Origin: Nocardioides houyundeii
GTDB taxonomy: Bacteria; Actinomycetota; Actinomycetes; Propionibacteriales; Nocardioidaceae
Direction: 5' to 3'
Length of the DNA stretch: 64,000 nt
NCBI RefSeq assembly: GCF_002865585.1
Contig: NZ_CP025581.1
Location: 1,364,001-1,428,000, forward strand
The translations under genes were made by a program, and so were the position numbers. Position 1 is the first letter of the stretch. Every line of letters begins with the position of its first letter. The notes beneath the pieces are model-generated. The model was not told the DNA's origin. It saw only the letters and a program-made list of their open reading frames with translations, and searched no databases. Of this stretch, positions 20,289-27,123 are shown in pieces.

Positions 20289-20693
20289 GTGCCTACGGCG
20301 AGCGCTCCCGACCCGGACGACGTGATGGGCACCGTGATGGTCGTGGACGGCGCCAACGTGGTGGGATCGCGCCCCGACGGGTGGTGGAAGGACCGAGCAG
20401 GAGCGGCTCGGCGCCTGCACGAGGAGCTGCTGGTGGCCGACCTCCCGCACGACCAGCTGGTGCTGGTCCTGGAGGGCGGTGCGAAGGCGGGGGTGCGTGC
20501 GGGGCGTGACGTCCACGTGCGCACCGTGCACGCGCCCCGCGACGGTGACTCCGAGGTGGTCGCGCAGGTGCAGGCCGCTACTGCGGCCGGTCACGTGGTG
20601 ACGGTGGTGACCGCCGACCAGTTCCTGCGGGCTCGGGTCGAGGGGCTCGGGGCCAGGGCGATGAGTCCGTCCTGGCTGCTCGACCAGCTCTGA
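20289..20693 (+). CDS. NYN/PIN-like domain protein, putative ribonuclease
   Basis: This 134-residue protein starts its fold with MVVDGANVVGSRPDGWW, which resembles the first strand and acidic residue of NYN/PIN-like RNases, and has the later conserved Asp-rich element (APRDGDSEVV) and VVTADQFLR. This suggests a metal-dependent RNA-cleaving fold, but I assign it only by pattern. The GTG at 20289 is used; an internal ATG at 20325 would remove a non-conserved dozen residues. It lies immediately after ffh and converges with the gtrA-like gene, with stops 3 bp apart. Confidence 0.65.
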   Translation: MPTASAPDPDDVMGTVMVVDGANVVGSRPDGWWKDRAGAARRLHEELLVADLPHDQLVLVLEGGAKAGVRAGRDVHVRTVHAPRDGDSEVVAQVQAATAAGHVVTVVTADQFLRARVEGLGARAMSPSWLLDQL

Positions 20694-20696
20694 GGG

Positions 20697-21317
20697 TCAG
20701 CGCAGACCCTGGGGATCCTGCACGCGCTCATCCGGGTGAGCCTGCCGAGCCGGGTCCTCCCCGCCGGCCCCCACCGGGACCGGCAGCACCGCCGGGTGGT
20801 TCGCCCGTACGGCCGCGAAGGTCCACAGGCGGTTGAGCACGAAGGACAGCGGCGTCACCACGACGATGACCGCCAGCTGGCCCCAGTACAGCCGCGTCCG
20901 GAGACCGGAGGAGTCGTCGAGCAGACCGGTGGGCAGCGAGATCACCGACCCCGGATGCATCAGCAGCGTCAGCAGGACCAGGCCCAGCAGCTGCCCGAGC
21001 AGGCCGACGGCGAGGAAGGGCCAGTACTCCGCCCACCACTTGGCGTGCTTGGTCGTCCGGAACGTCCAGCTGCGGTTGAGCTGGAAGTTCCACAGGTTCG
21101 CCACCAGGAACGCGAAGGTGGACAACAGGTGGTACCAGCGCACGTTGAAGTCGCTGAGCGGCAACCCCCACACCGGGAGCTCAGGGTGCGGACCGAGTCT
21201 CTTGGCCACGACCAGGGCCACCAGGTTGACGGCGACCCCCGAGGCTCCCACCAGTCCGAAGCGGAGGAAGAGCCCCAGCTCGCGCCGACGTCTGGCAAAG
21301 CGGGGTCCCTGGCTCAC
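20697..21317 (-). CDS. GtrA-like membrane protein
   Basis: The 206-residue protein has four hydrophobic helices: FGLVGASGVAVNLVALVV, a segment around LLSTFAFLVANLWNFQLN, LAVGLLGQLLGLVLLTLL, and VIVVVTPLSFVLNRLWTF. The FLVANLWNFQLNRSWTF block is characteristic of the GtrA/DPMS-type family, proposed to flip lipid-linked sugars across the membrane. The terminal 35 residues are Pro/Asp/Gln rich and probably cytoplasmic. The GTG start at 21317 follows a minus-strand TAGGGT (21324-21329) by 6 nt, so the mRNA may be leaderless. Its substrate is unknown; two glycosyltransferase genes lie 6-10 kb away. Confidence 0.85.
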   Translation of the reverse strand: MSQGPRFARRRRELGLFLRFGLVGASGVAVNLVALVVAKRLGPHPELPVWGLPLSDFNVRWYHLLSTFAFLVANLWNFQLNRSWTFRTTKHAKWWAEYWPFLAVGLLGQLLGLVLLTLLMHPGSVISLPTGLLDDSSGLRTRLYWGQLAVIVVVTPLSFVLNRLWTFAAVRANHPAVLPVPVGAGGEDPARQAHPDERVQDPQGLR

Positions 21318-21323
21318 CCCAAG

Positions 21324-21329
21324 ACCCTA
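21324..21329 (-). promoter_or_regulatory. -10 element of the GtrA-like gene, leaderless type
   Basis: Reads TAGGGT on the minus strand, ending 6 nt before the GTG start, so the transcript should begin at or next to the start codon. Confidence 0.5.
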
Positions 21330-21517
21330 GCGCCAAGTCAGGGGTCGGGCGGGGCCCACGTTCGCTGCCTGCATGCTCCGCGGAAACCACCCGGGTGCAC
21401 GAGGGCGAGGACCTCCTCCGGGTGGGCGTGCTGCCGCCCCTGCAGCTCGAGAAGTTCCCCAGGACGCCCCGTGGCCGAGCGGTGGCGGGGCCCGATTGGT
21501 GACTCCGCTGGGGCATC

Positions 21518-21528
21518 TGGCAGACTTG
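21518..21528 (+). promoter_or_regulatory. Probable rpsP promoter core (TGGCAGACTTG)
   Basis: The same 11 bases occur at 24198-24208 ahead of rplS. CAGACT fits a -10 hexamer. The identical string in front of two ribosomal-protein genes suggests shared promoter architecture, giving rpsP a leader of roughly 125 nt. Confidence 0.45.
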
Positions 21529-21655
21529 CTCGACGTGTCCTGTGTGCCCGGACCCTCTCATCCGGGCTTGCAGAGCCCCTCGAGCGACCTGATCCCGGTC
21601 CCCACCTGGTTGGGGGTCGTTCATCCACCACAACTTGCAAGGAGACACCACAAAC

Positions 21656-22153
21656 GTGGCCGTCAAGATCCGTTTGAAGCGCCTGGGCAAGATCCGGGTG
21701 CCGCAGTACCGCATCGTCGTCGTGGACTCGCGCAAGAAGCGCGACGGCCGCGTCATCGAGGAGATCGGCAAGTACCACCCCAAGGAGGAGCCCTCGTTGA
21801 TCGAGGTGACCTCCGACCGGGCGCAGTACTGGCTCGGGGTCGGCGCGCAGCCGACCGAGGCTGTCGAGGTGCTCCTGAAGGTGACCGGCGACTGGCAGAA
21901 GTTCAAGGGCCTGCCGGGCACCGAGGGCACCCTGAAGGTCAAGGAGCCCAAGCGCGACAAGCTCGAGATCTTCAACGAGGCGCTCAAGGACGCCGCCAGC
22001 GAGCCCAAGGGCGCTGCGGTGACCAAGAAGGCCAAGAAGGACGAGAAGAAGGCAGAGGAGGCCCCCGCGGCCGAGACCCCCGCCGAGACGCCGTCCGCCG
22101 AGACGCCCGAGGTTGCCGCGGAGGCCGCTGAGGCCTCGTCCGAGAAGGCCTGA
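21656..22153 (+). CDS. rpsP: 30S ribosomal protein S16 (bS16) with a long acidic tail
   Basis: The first 85 or so residues are a standard S16 ([20 protein letters not shown], then [10 protein letters not shown]). The remaining region, to residue 165, is a low-complexity Lys, Ala, Glu, Thr and Pro tail with ETP/AET repeats. S16 assembles early on 16S rRNA; such tails are common in actinobacteria and have no assigned role. The GTG at 21656 follows AAGGAG. The gene starts the rpsP-khpA-rimM-trmD-rplS series; khpA begins 5 bp after the stop. Confidence 0.96.
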   Translation: MAVKIRLKRLGKIRVPQYRIVVVDSRKKRDGRVIEEIGKYHPKEEPSLIEVTSDRAQYWLGVGAQPTEAVEVLLKVTGDWQKFKGLPGTEGTLKVKEPKRDKLEIFNEALKDAASEPKGAAVTKKAKKDEKKAEEAPAAETPAETPSAETPEVAAEAAEASSEKA

Positions 22154-22158
22154 GCCTC

Positions 22159-22401
22159 GTGCTGGCCGACGCTCTCGAGCACCTCGTCCGTGGCATCGTC
22201 GACCACCCGGACGACGTGTCCGTCAAGGACATGCGCCTGCGGCGAGGTGCCGTCCTGGAGGTCCGGGTTCACCCGGACGACCTGGGCAAGGTCATCGGTC
22301 GCCAGGGCAGGACGGCGACGGCCTTCCGCACGGTGGTCTATGCGCTCGCGGGCAAGAACCGGCCCCAGGTCGACTTCGTGGACGTCGACCAGCGTCGCTG
22401 A
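22159..22401 (+). CDS. khpA: KH-domain RNA-binding protein KhpA
   Basis: The 80-residue protein is essentially one KH domain with the GxxG loop as GRQG within VIGRQGRTA. KhpA, with KhpB, binds RNA and is linked to cell-wall and sRNA functions in other Gram-positive bacteria. It usually lies between rpsP and rimM, as here. The GTG start is 5 bp after the rpsP stop. A very stable stem-loop follows at 22419-22455. Confidence 0.92.
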   Translation: MLADALEHLVRGIVDHPDDVSVKDMRLRRGAVLEVRVHPDDLGKVIGRQGRTATAFRTVVYALAGKNRPQVDFVDVDQRR

Positions 22402-22418
22402 TCCGCACCTGCTCCACC

Positions 22419-22455
22419 AGCACGGGCGTCACCCCACCGGGGTGGCGCCCGTGCT
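22419..22455 (+). terminator. Strong stem-loop between khpA and rimM
   Basis: A 17-bp stem (22419-22435 with 22439-22455, one G-U pair) closes a 3-nt loop. It lies just after khpA and before the rimM -10, so it probably ends the rpsP-khpA transcript. It has no U-run. Confidence 0.6.
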
Positions 22456-22468
22456 GCGTGCTGGCCAC

Positions 22469-22474
22469 TATTGT
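22469..22474 (+). promoter_or_regulatory. -10 element of rimM, leaderless type
   Basis: TATTGT ends 6 nt before the rimM GTG, and lies just downstream of the khpA stem-loop, which fits a new transcription start. Confidence 0.5.
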
Positions 22475-22480
22475 TGGGTC

Positions 22481-23028
22481 GTGAACAGCATCGAGGTCGT
22501 GGTGGGACGGATCGGCAAGCCGCATGGCGTTCGGGGCGAGGTGACGATCGACGTCCGGACCGACGAGCCGGAGCGCAGGTTCGCCCCCGGGGCGGTGCTC
22601 AGGGCGGTGCCCCCGAGGGGGCGTCGTCGCAGCTGAAGGCCCTGACGGTCCGGTCCACCAGATGGCACCAGCAGGTGCTGCTGGTGAGCTTCGAGGAGGC
22701 GGGTGACCGCAACGCCGCCGAGGCCGTGCGCGGCACCGTGCTGCACGCCGAGCTCCCGGTCGACGCCGTCCCCGAGGACCCCGAGGAGTTCTACGACCAC
22801 CAGCTCGCGGGCCTCTCGGCGTACGACCTGGACGGGCGTCTGCTCGGCACGGTCAAGGGGCTGGTCCACGGGGCGGCGCAGGACCTGGTCACCGTGCTGA
22901 CCCCTGACGGACGCGAGGCCCTGGTGCCGTTCGTGAAGGAGCTGGTGCCGGAGGTCGACGTCCCGGGCGGCCGGCTGGTGGTCGCGGACCGGCCCGGTCT
23001 GGTCAGCCCCTTCCCCGACGAGGCCTGA
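22481..23028 (+). CDS. rimM: Ribosome maturation factor RimM, reading frame broken once as sequenced
   Basis: RimM helps mature the 3' domain of the 30S subunit. The GTG at 22481 gives the correct N terminus ([19 protein letters not shown]), but this frame stops at 22636. The rest of RimM ([24 protein letters not shown] to the PRC-barrel end VSPFPDEA) continues in the frame one base earlier to 23028. The switch falls at C5 (22610-22614) and G5 (22617-22621). One extra C or G there restores a normal 182-residue RimM. I judge a missing base in the sequence more likely than a pseudogene or programmed -1 frameshift. trmD follows after 3 bp. Confidence 0.85.
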
Positions 23029-23031
23029 TCG

Positions 23032-24189
23032 GTGCGCATCGACATCTTCTCGATCTTCCCCGACTACCTCAGTCCCCTGGAGCTGAGCCTGGCCGGCAAG
23101 GCCCGGCAGTCCGGGCTGCTGCAGATCGAGGTCCACGACCTGCGTGCCTGGACCCACGACCGGCACCGCACCGTCGACGACACCCCCTACGGCGGCGGTG
23201 CCGGGATGGTGATGAAGCCGGAGCCCTGGGGCGAGGCGCTGGAGCACGTGGCCGCCGATGGCAGGCCTACCTTCGTCTTCACCACTCCCAGCGGCACCCC
23301 GTTCACCCAGGGGCTGGCCCGGGAGCTGGCCGCCTCGGAGCACCTCGTCTTCGCCTGCGGGCGCTACGAGGGGATCGACCAGCGGGTCCTCGACCACGCC
23401 GCCACGCTCGGCGAGGTCCGCGAGATCTCCCTGGGCGACTACGTGCTGAACGGGGGAGAGGTCGCCGCGCTGGCCATCACCGAGGCCGTGGTGCGCCTGC
23501 TGCCGGGGTTCATGGGCAACCCCGAGTCGCTGGTGGAGGAGTCCCACGAGGACGGTCTGCTGGAGTACCCGGTCTACACCAAGCCCCAGTCCTGGCGCGG
23601 TCTGGAGGTGCCCGCGGTGCTGCTGTCGGGCAACCACGCCGCGATCGCTGCGTGGCGGCGCAGCGAGGCGGTACGGCGTACCGCCCGCCGGCGGCCCGAC
23701 CTGCTGCACGCCAGCACGGTGGTCGACGGCTGGGAGATCGTGGCGGCCCGGCCCAGCGACGCCCCGGAGCTCCTCACCCTGCAGCTCGCCTGCTGGGTGA
23801 CCGAGGCGATCGCCAACGACGACCTGGGCATCCCGCCCCTGCACGAGGGGCTCGGCGACGTGCAGGCCTCGCTGGCCTCCTGGGACACCTACGTCGTCCG
23901 CTCGGCGGGGCGGCTGGTCGGCTCGGTGCGCGGGCGACTCGCCGGGACCGAGTGGGAGATGGGGCGGCTGATGGTCGCTCCCGACCTGCGTGGCCGGGGG
24001 CTGGGACGCCTGCTCCTGGAGCACGCCGAGGCGGTCGCTCCCGCCGAGGCGCTCTCGGCCCGCCTCCTCACGGGCAGGTCGAGCCTGGACAACCTGCGCC
24101 GCTACCGCAGGGCCGGCTTCGCCGTCGCCGAAGTCGGAGACGGCCGGTCGGGTCCGGTGGTGCTCACCAAGCGGATTTCCCGGCCCTGA
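23032..24189 (+). CDS. trmD: tRNA (guanine(37)-N1)-methyltransferase TrmD fused to a GNAT acetyltransferase domain
   Basis: Residues 1 to about 230 are a complete Trm[40 protein letters not shown] and [11 protein letters not shown] form its trefoil-knot SAM site. It methylates G37 of tRNAs and prevents +1 frameshifts. From about residue 237 to 385 a second domain begins [13 protein letters not shown] and holds the acetyl-CoA loop [16 protein letters not shown] (about 313), the GNAT motif A. TrmD alone is about 230-250 residues, so this is a fusion in one frame. The acetyl acceptor is unknown. GTG start, 3 bp after rimM. Confidence 0.93.
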   Translation: MRIDIFSIFPDYLSPLELSLAGKARQSGLLQIEVHDLRAWTHDRHRTVDDTPYGGGAGMVMKPEPWGEALEHVAADGRPTFVFTTPSGTPFTQGLARELAASEHLVFACGRYEGIDQRVLDHAATLGEVREISLGDYVLNGGEVAALAITEAVVRLLPGFMGNPESLVEESHEDGLLEYPVYTKPQSWRGLEVPAVLLSGNHAAIAAWRRSEAVRRTARRRPDLLHASTVVDGWEIVAARPSDAPELLTLQLACWVTEAIANDDLGIPPLHEGLGDVQASLASWDTYVVRSAGRLVGSVRGRLAGTEWEMGRLMVAPDLRGRGLGRLLLEHAEAVAPAEALSARLLTGRSSLDNLRRYRRAGFAVAEVGDGRSGPVVLTKRISRP

Positions 24190-24193
24190 TCGT

Positions 24194-24281
24194 CCTGTGG
24201 CAGACTTGGCAGCTGGCCAGTCGGTCGAAAGGTGGCCCCGGTAGTTCACGCGGGGGACCTGTGCCGGGCCCCTGCCACAGG
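24194..24281 (+). promoter_or_regulatory. rplS leader: promoter core and long-range inverted repeat
   Basis: CCTGTGGCAG (24194-24203) and CTGCCACAGG (24272-24281) are perfect inverted repeats 68 bp apart in the rplS upstream region. The left arm overlaps the TGGCAGACTTG element shared with rpsP (24198-24208). If transcription starts at that element, the left arm would not be in the RNA and the repeat would act at the DNA level. Confidence 0.4.
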
Positions 24282-24394
24282 GGGAGCCCGACACCGCCGA
24301 CCACCCGTTCGCCCGACCGGGCGACACGCTGGCCTGCACTCCTAATCGATCACACACACACCGCGGCTGACCTGTGGCACTCGCGAGGAGCATC

Positions 24395-24745
24395 ATGACC
24401 AATGTCATTGCCGAGCTCGGCAACGCCCAGAAGCGCGACGACGTCCCGGACTTCCGCGCCGGCGACACCATCAAGGTCCACGTGAAGGTCATCGAGGGCA
24501 GCCGCTCCCGTGTGCAGGTCTTCCAGGGCGTCGTGATCAAGGTGCAGGGCTCCGGCGTGGGGCGCACCTTCACCGTCCGCAAGGTCTCCTTCAGCGTCGG
24601 CGTCGAGCGCACCTTCCCGCTGAACTCGCCGATCTTCGAGAAGATCGAGGTCGTCACCCGCGGTGACGTGCGTCGCGCCAAGCTCTACTACCTGCGCAAC
24701 CTGCGCGGCAAGAAGGCGAAGATCAAGGAGCGCCGCGAGGCCTGA
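24395..24745 (+). CDS. rplS: 50S ribosomal protein L19 (bL19)
   Basis: The 116-residue protein is a complete L19 ([41 protein letters not shown], then [11 protein letters not shown]), a large-subunit protein at the interface with the 30S. The ATG at 24395 has GAGGAG 5 nt upstream. It is 205 bp after trmD, a gap containing its own leader with a promoter-like element. The order trmD-rplS-lepB-rnhB is the actinobacterial standard. Confidence 0.97.
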   Translation: MTNVIAELGNAQKRDDVPDFRAGDTIKVHVKVIEGSRSRVQVFQGVVIKVQGSGVGRTFTVRKVSFSVGVERTFPLNSPIFEKIEVVTRGDVRRAKLYYLRNLRGKKAKIKERREA

Positions 24746-24770
24746 GCGGCCCCGCCGACCAGCCCTGGAT

Positions 24771-24776
24771 TAGTCT
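24771..24776 (+). promoter_or_regulatory. -10 element of lepB, leaderless type
   Basis: TAGTCT ends 6 nt before the lepB GTG start, so the message probably begins at the start codon. Confidence 0.5.
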
Positions 24777-24782
24777 CTGCTC

Positions 24783-25565
24783 GTGACTTCTGAAGACCGC
24801 GACCTAGCCTCCGCCACCCCCAGTGCGGACGGGTCGCGGTCTTCGTCGTCTCGGGGTCGGCGGCAGCGCAAGCACCTGCCGCTGTGGCAGGAGACGTTCC
24901 TGCTCCTGGGGGTCGCCCTGGTCCTGGCGATCATCGTCAAGTCCTTCCTCGTCCAGGCCTTCTACATCCCCTCGGAGTCGATGGAGCCGGGTCTGGTGAA
25001 CCGGGATCGCATCCTGGTCCAGAAGGTCTCCTACTGGGGTGGGGGCAGCCCGGAGCGCGGGGACGTGGTGGTCTTCAAGGACCCCGGGTCCTGGCTTCGC
25101 GGCGTGGAGGAGGCGGACAACCTCGTGGTCAAGGGGATGACCAAGATCGGGCTGTACCCCTCCGGTGGTCATCTGGTCAAGCGCGTGATCGGGGTCGCGG
25201 GCGACGTCATCACCTGCTGCGACGACCAGGGGCGGCTCGCCGTCAACGGCGAGCCCCTGGACGAGGACGCCTACGTCAAGGACGACCCACTGACCCAGTG
25301 CAACGGGCCGATGGTGCCCAACTGCGACTGGGAGGCCGGGCCGGTGCCCGAGGGACACATCTTCGTGATGGGGGACAACCGTGGTCGGTCCGCGGACTCG
25401 TCGGAGAAGATGTGCCGCAAGAACGAGACCGACTGCGTCCCGGGACGGGAGTTCGTCCCGGTCGACCTGGTGGTGGGCAAGGTCTTCGTCCTGATCTGGC
25501 CCTGGAGCCACTTCCGCTGGGTGACCCGCCCGGACTCCTTCGCGGACGTGCCCGACGCTGGCTGA
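24783..25565 (+). CDS. lepB: Signal peptidase I
   Basis: LepB removes signal peptides from secreted proteins at the outer face of the membrane. The 260-residue protein has a cytoplasmic Ser/Arg-rich start, one membrane helix (about 38-58), the catalytic serine in PSESMEP (about residue 64) and the general-base lysine in HLVKRVIGV (about 131), and the C-terminal GDNRGRSADS box. A cysteine-bearing insertion of about 40 residues sits between the catalytic boxes. It is followed by rnhB after 10 bp. Confidence 0.96.
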   Translation: MTSEDRDLASATPSADGSRSSSSRGRRQRKHLPLWQETFLLLGVALVLAIIVKSFLVQAFYIPSESMEPGLVNRDRILVQKVSYWGGGSPERGDVVVFKDPGSWLRGVEEADNLVVKGMTKIGLYPSGGHLVKRVIGVAGDVITCCDDQGRLAVNGEPLDEDAYVKDDPLTQCNGPMVPNCDWEAGPVPEGHIFVMGDNRGRSADSSEKMCRKNETDCVPGREFVPVDLVVGKVFVLIWPWSHFRWVTRPDSFADVPDAG

Positions 25566-25575
25566 GGGATCGCCC

Positions 25576-26295
25576 GTGCCCGGACTGCCCCGCGGAGTCA
25601 CCGTGCGTCGCGACGCCGGCCTCTACGGCTACGAGCGCGCCCTGCGCCGGGCCGGGATCGACCCCGTCGCGGGCGTGGACGAAGCCGGTCGCGGGGCGTG
25701 CGCCGGCCCCCTGGTGGCGGCCGCCTGCATCCTGCCCGCGGGTCGCGCGGGCATCGTCCCGGGCCTGGCGGACTCCAAGCTGCTGACCGAGAGGGCGCGA
25801 GAGGCCTGCTACGAGCAGGTGCTGCGTCGGGCCGTGTCCTGGTCGGTGGTGGTCGTCGACAACCAGGAGTGCGACCGCCTCGGGATGCACGTCGCCAACG
25901 TCGAGGCGCTGCGCCGGGCGGTGGCCCTCCTGGACATCCGTCCGGCCTACGTGCTCACCGACGGGTTCCCGGTCGACGGCCTGCACGTGCCCGGGCTGGC
26001 CATGTGGAAGGGGGACCGGGTCGCGGCGTGCATCTCCGCCGCCTCGGTGCTGGCCAAGGTGACCCGCGACCGACTGATGCGAGAGCTCGACAGCCAGTGG
26101 CCGGCGTACGACTTCAAGACGCACAAGGGCTACATCACCGACGTCCATGCCGCGGCGCTGACCGAGCACGGGCCGTGCCCGGTGCACCGGATGCGGTTCG
26201 TCAACGTCCGCCGTGCCGCCGGGCTCGAACCGCCCGCGAGGAGTCCCGGCGAAACCTGCACCGAGTACGACGGGGAGACTAGTGTCGAGACGTAG
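25576..26295 (+). CDS. rnhB: Ribonuclease HII
   Basis: RNase HII incises RNA-DNA hybrids and misincorporated ribonucleotides. The 239-residue protein has the DEAGRG catalytic motif at about residues 35-40, the LADSKLL block, the downstream acidic LTDGF, and the conserved KGDRVAACISAASVLAKVTRD region. The GTG start is 10 bp after lepB. The C-terminal tail after the HRMRFVNV block is Glu/Thr rich and not conserved. Confidence 0.95.
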   Translation: MPGLPRGVTVRRDAGLYGYERALRRAGIDPVAGVDEAGRGACAGPLVAAACILPAGRAGIVPGLADSKLLTERAREACYEQVLRRAVSWSVVVVDNQECDRLGMHVANVEALRRAVALLDIRPAYVLTDGFPVDGLHVPGLAMWKGDRVAACISAASVLAKVTRDRLMRELDSQWPAYDFKTHKGYITDVHAAALTEHGPCPVHRMRFVNVRRAAGLEPPARSPGETCTEYDGETSVET

Positions 26296-26315
26296 CCAGC
26301 CATGAGGGAGTGACG

Positions 26316-26624
26316 ATGAGCGCCGAGGATCTCGAGAAGTACGAGACCGAGATGGAGCTCACCCTCTACCGGGAGTACCGCGACGTCGTCTCGATCTTCA
26401 AGTACGTGGTGGAGACCGACCGTCGCTTCTACCTGTGCAACCAGGTGGACGTGAAGGCGCGGACCGAGAACGGCGACGTCTTCTTCGAGGTGTCGATGAG
26501 CGATGCCTGGGTGTGGGACATGTACCGGCCTGCACGCTTCGCCAAGAACGTGAAGGTGCTGACGTTCAAGGACGTCAACGTCGAGGAGCTCAGCCAGCAG
26601 GACATCGATCCGCCCAAGGAGTAG
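26316..26624 (+). CDS. DUF2469 family protein
   Basis: This 102-residue acidic protein (SAEDLEKYETEMELTLYREY) is a member of the actinobacterial DUF2469 family, typically found between rnhB and the YraN-type nuclease gene, as here. No function is established. The family pattern of aromatic residues (FKYVVETDRRFYLCNQVDV) is intact. The ATG at 26316 is preceded by GAGGGAG at 26304-26310; a GTG at 26310 in the same frame is inside that Shine-Dalgarno and unlikely. Confidence 0.9.
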   Translation: MSAEDLEKYETEMELTLYREYRDVVSIFKYVVETDRRFYLCNQVDVKARTENGDVFFEVSMSDAWVWDMYRPARFAKNVKVLTFKDVNVEELSQQDIDPPKE

Positions 26625-26654
26625 CGGGTCGCCGGGCCGTGGGTGGGCCGCGGC

Positions 26655-26690
26655 GTATCCACAGCCGCCGGACGACGGGCTCTGTCCACA
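26655..26690 (+). promoter_or_regulatory. Two DnaA-box-like sequences before the YraN-like gene
   Basis: GTATCCACA (26655-26663) and CTGTCCACA (26682-26690) each match 8 of 9 bases of the DnaA consensus TT(A/G)TCCACA, in the same orientation 27 bp apart. They lie in the gap between the DUF2469 and YraN-like genes. Confidence 0.3.
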
Positions 26691-26757
26691 GGGTCCCGTC
26701 CGCCGTGGACCGGGCCGACGCGGCTGTCGGCAGGCTGTGGGCCATGGAGACGTGGCA

Positions 26758-27123
26758 GTGACGACGGCAGCGCACAAGCAGGCGCTGGGGGCGTACGGCG
26801 AAGAGCTGGCGGCGCGACATCTGGTCCGGGCCGGCATGGTGGTGCTGGACCGCAACTGGCGCTGCGCGGCCGGTGAGATCGACCTGGTGCTGCGTGACGC
26901 GCAGACCCTGGTGGTGTGCGAGGTCAAGACCCGCACCGACGACCGGTTCGGCAGCCCCCACGAGGCGATCACCCCGGTCAAGCTGCGCCGGTTGCGGGCA
27001 CTGGCGGCGACCTGGCTGGTGGCGCACCAGGCGCACCCGCAGGAGGTCCGCATCGACCTCGTGGCCATCCTCCGGCCGCGCCGCGGGCCTTCGGTCCTGG
27101 ACCACGTCAGGGGCATCGGCTGA
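26758..27123 (+). CDS. UPF0102 (YraN) family nuclease-like protein
   Basis: The 121-residue protein has the PD-(D/E)XK-like UPF0102 pattern: LGAYGEELAARHL, GEIDLVLRD and VVCEVKTR. The family is predicted to be a Holliday-junction-resolvase-like nuclease; its activity is not established. The GTG at 26758 is used because GGAGA (26746-26750) lies 7 nt upstream. Its stop TGA (27121-27123) overlaps the ATG of the next gene by 1 base, indicating coupling to the comM-dprA pair. Confidence 0.88.
   Translation: MTTAAHKQALGAYGEELAARHLVRAGMVVLDRNWRCAAGEIDLVLRDAQTLVVCEVKTRTDDRFGSPHEAITPVKLRRLRALAATWLVAHQAHPQEVRIDLVAILRPRRGPSVLDHVRGIG

Larger units (their letters stand above)
21318..21655. other. Intergenic region between the GtrA-like gene and rpsP
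   Basis: This 338-bp stretch is between divergent genes. It holds the minus-strand promoter of the GtrA-like gene at its left end, a shared ribosomal-protein promoter element (21518-21528), and the leader of rpsP, including the AAGGAG Shine-Dalgarno just before the GTG. I see no convincing gene in it. Confidence 0.6.

Noticed and set aside
22600-22640. Programmed -1 frameshifting as the main explanation of the rimM break
   Set aside because: No downstream pseudoknot or known conserved rimM frameshift is evident, and four similar breaks occur in other genes. A base missing from the sequence explains all of them.
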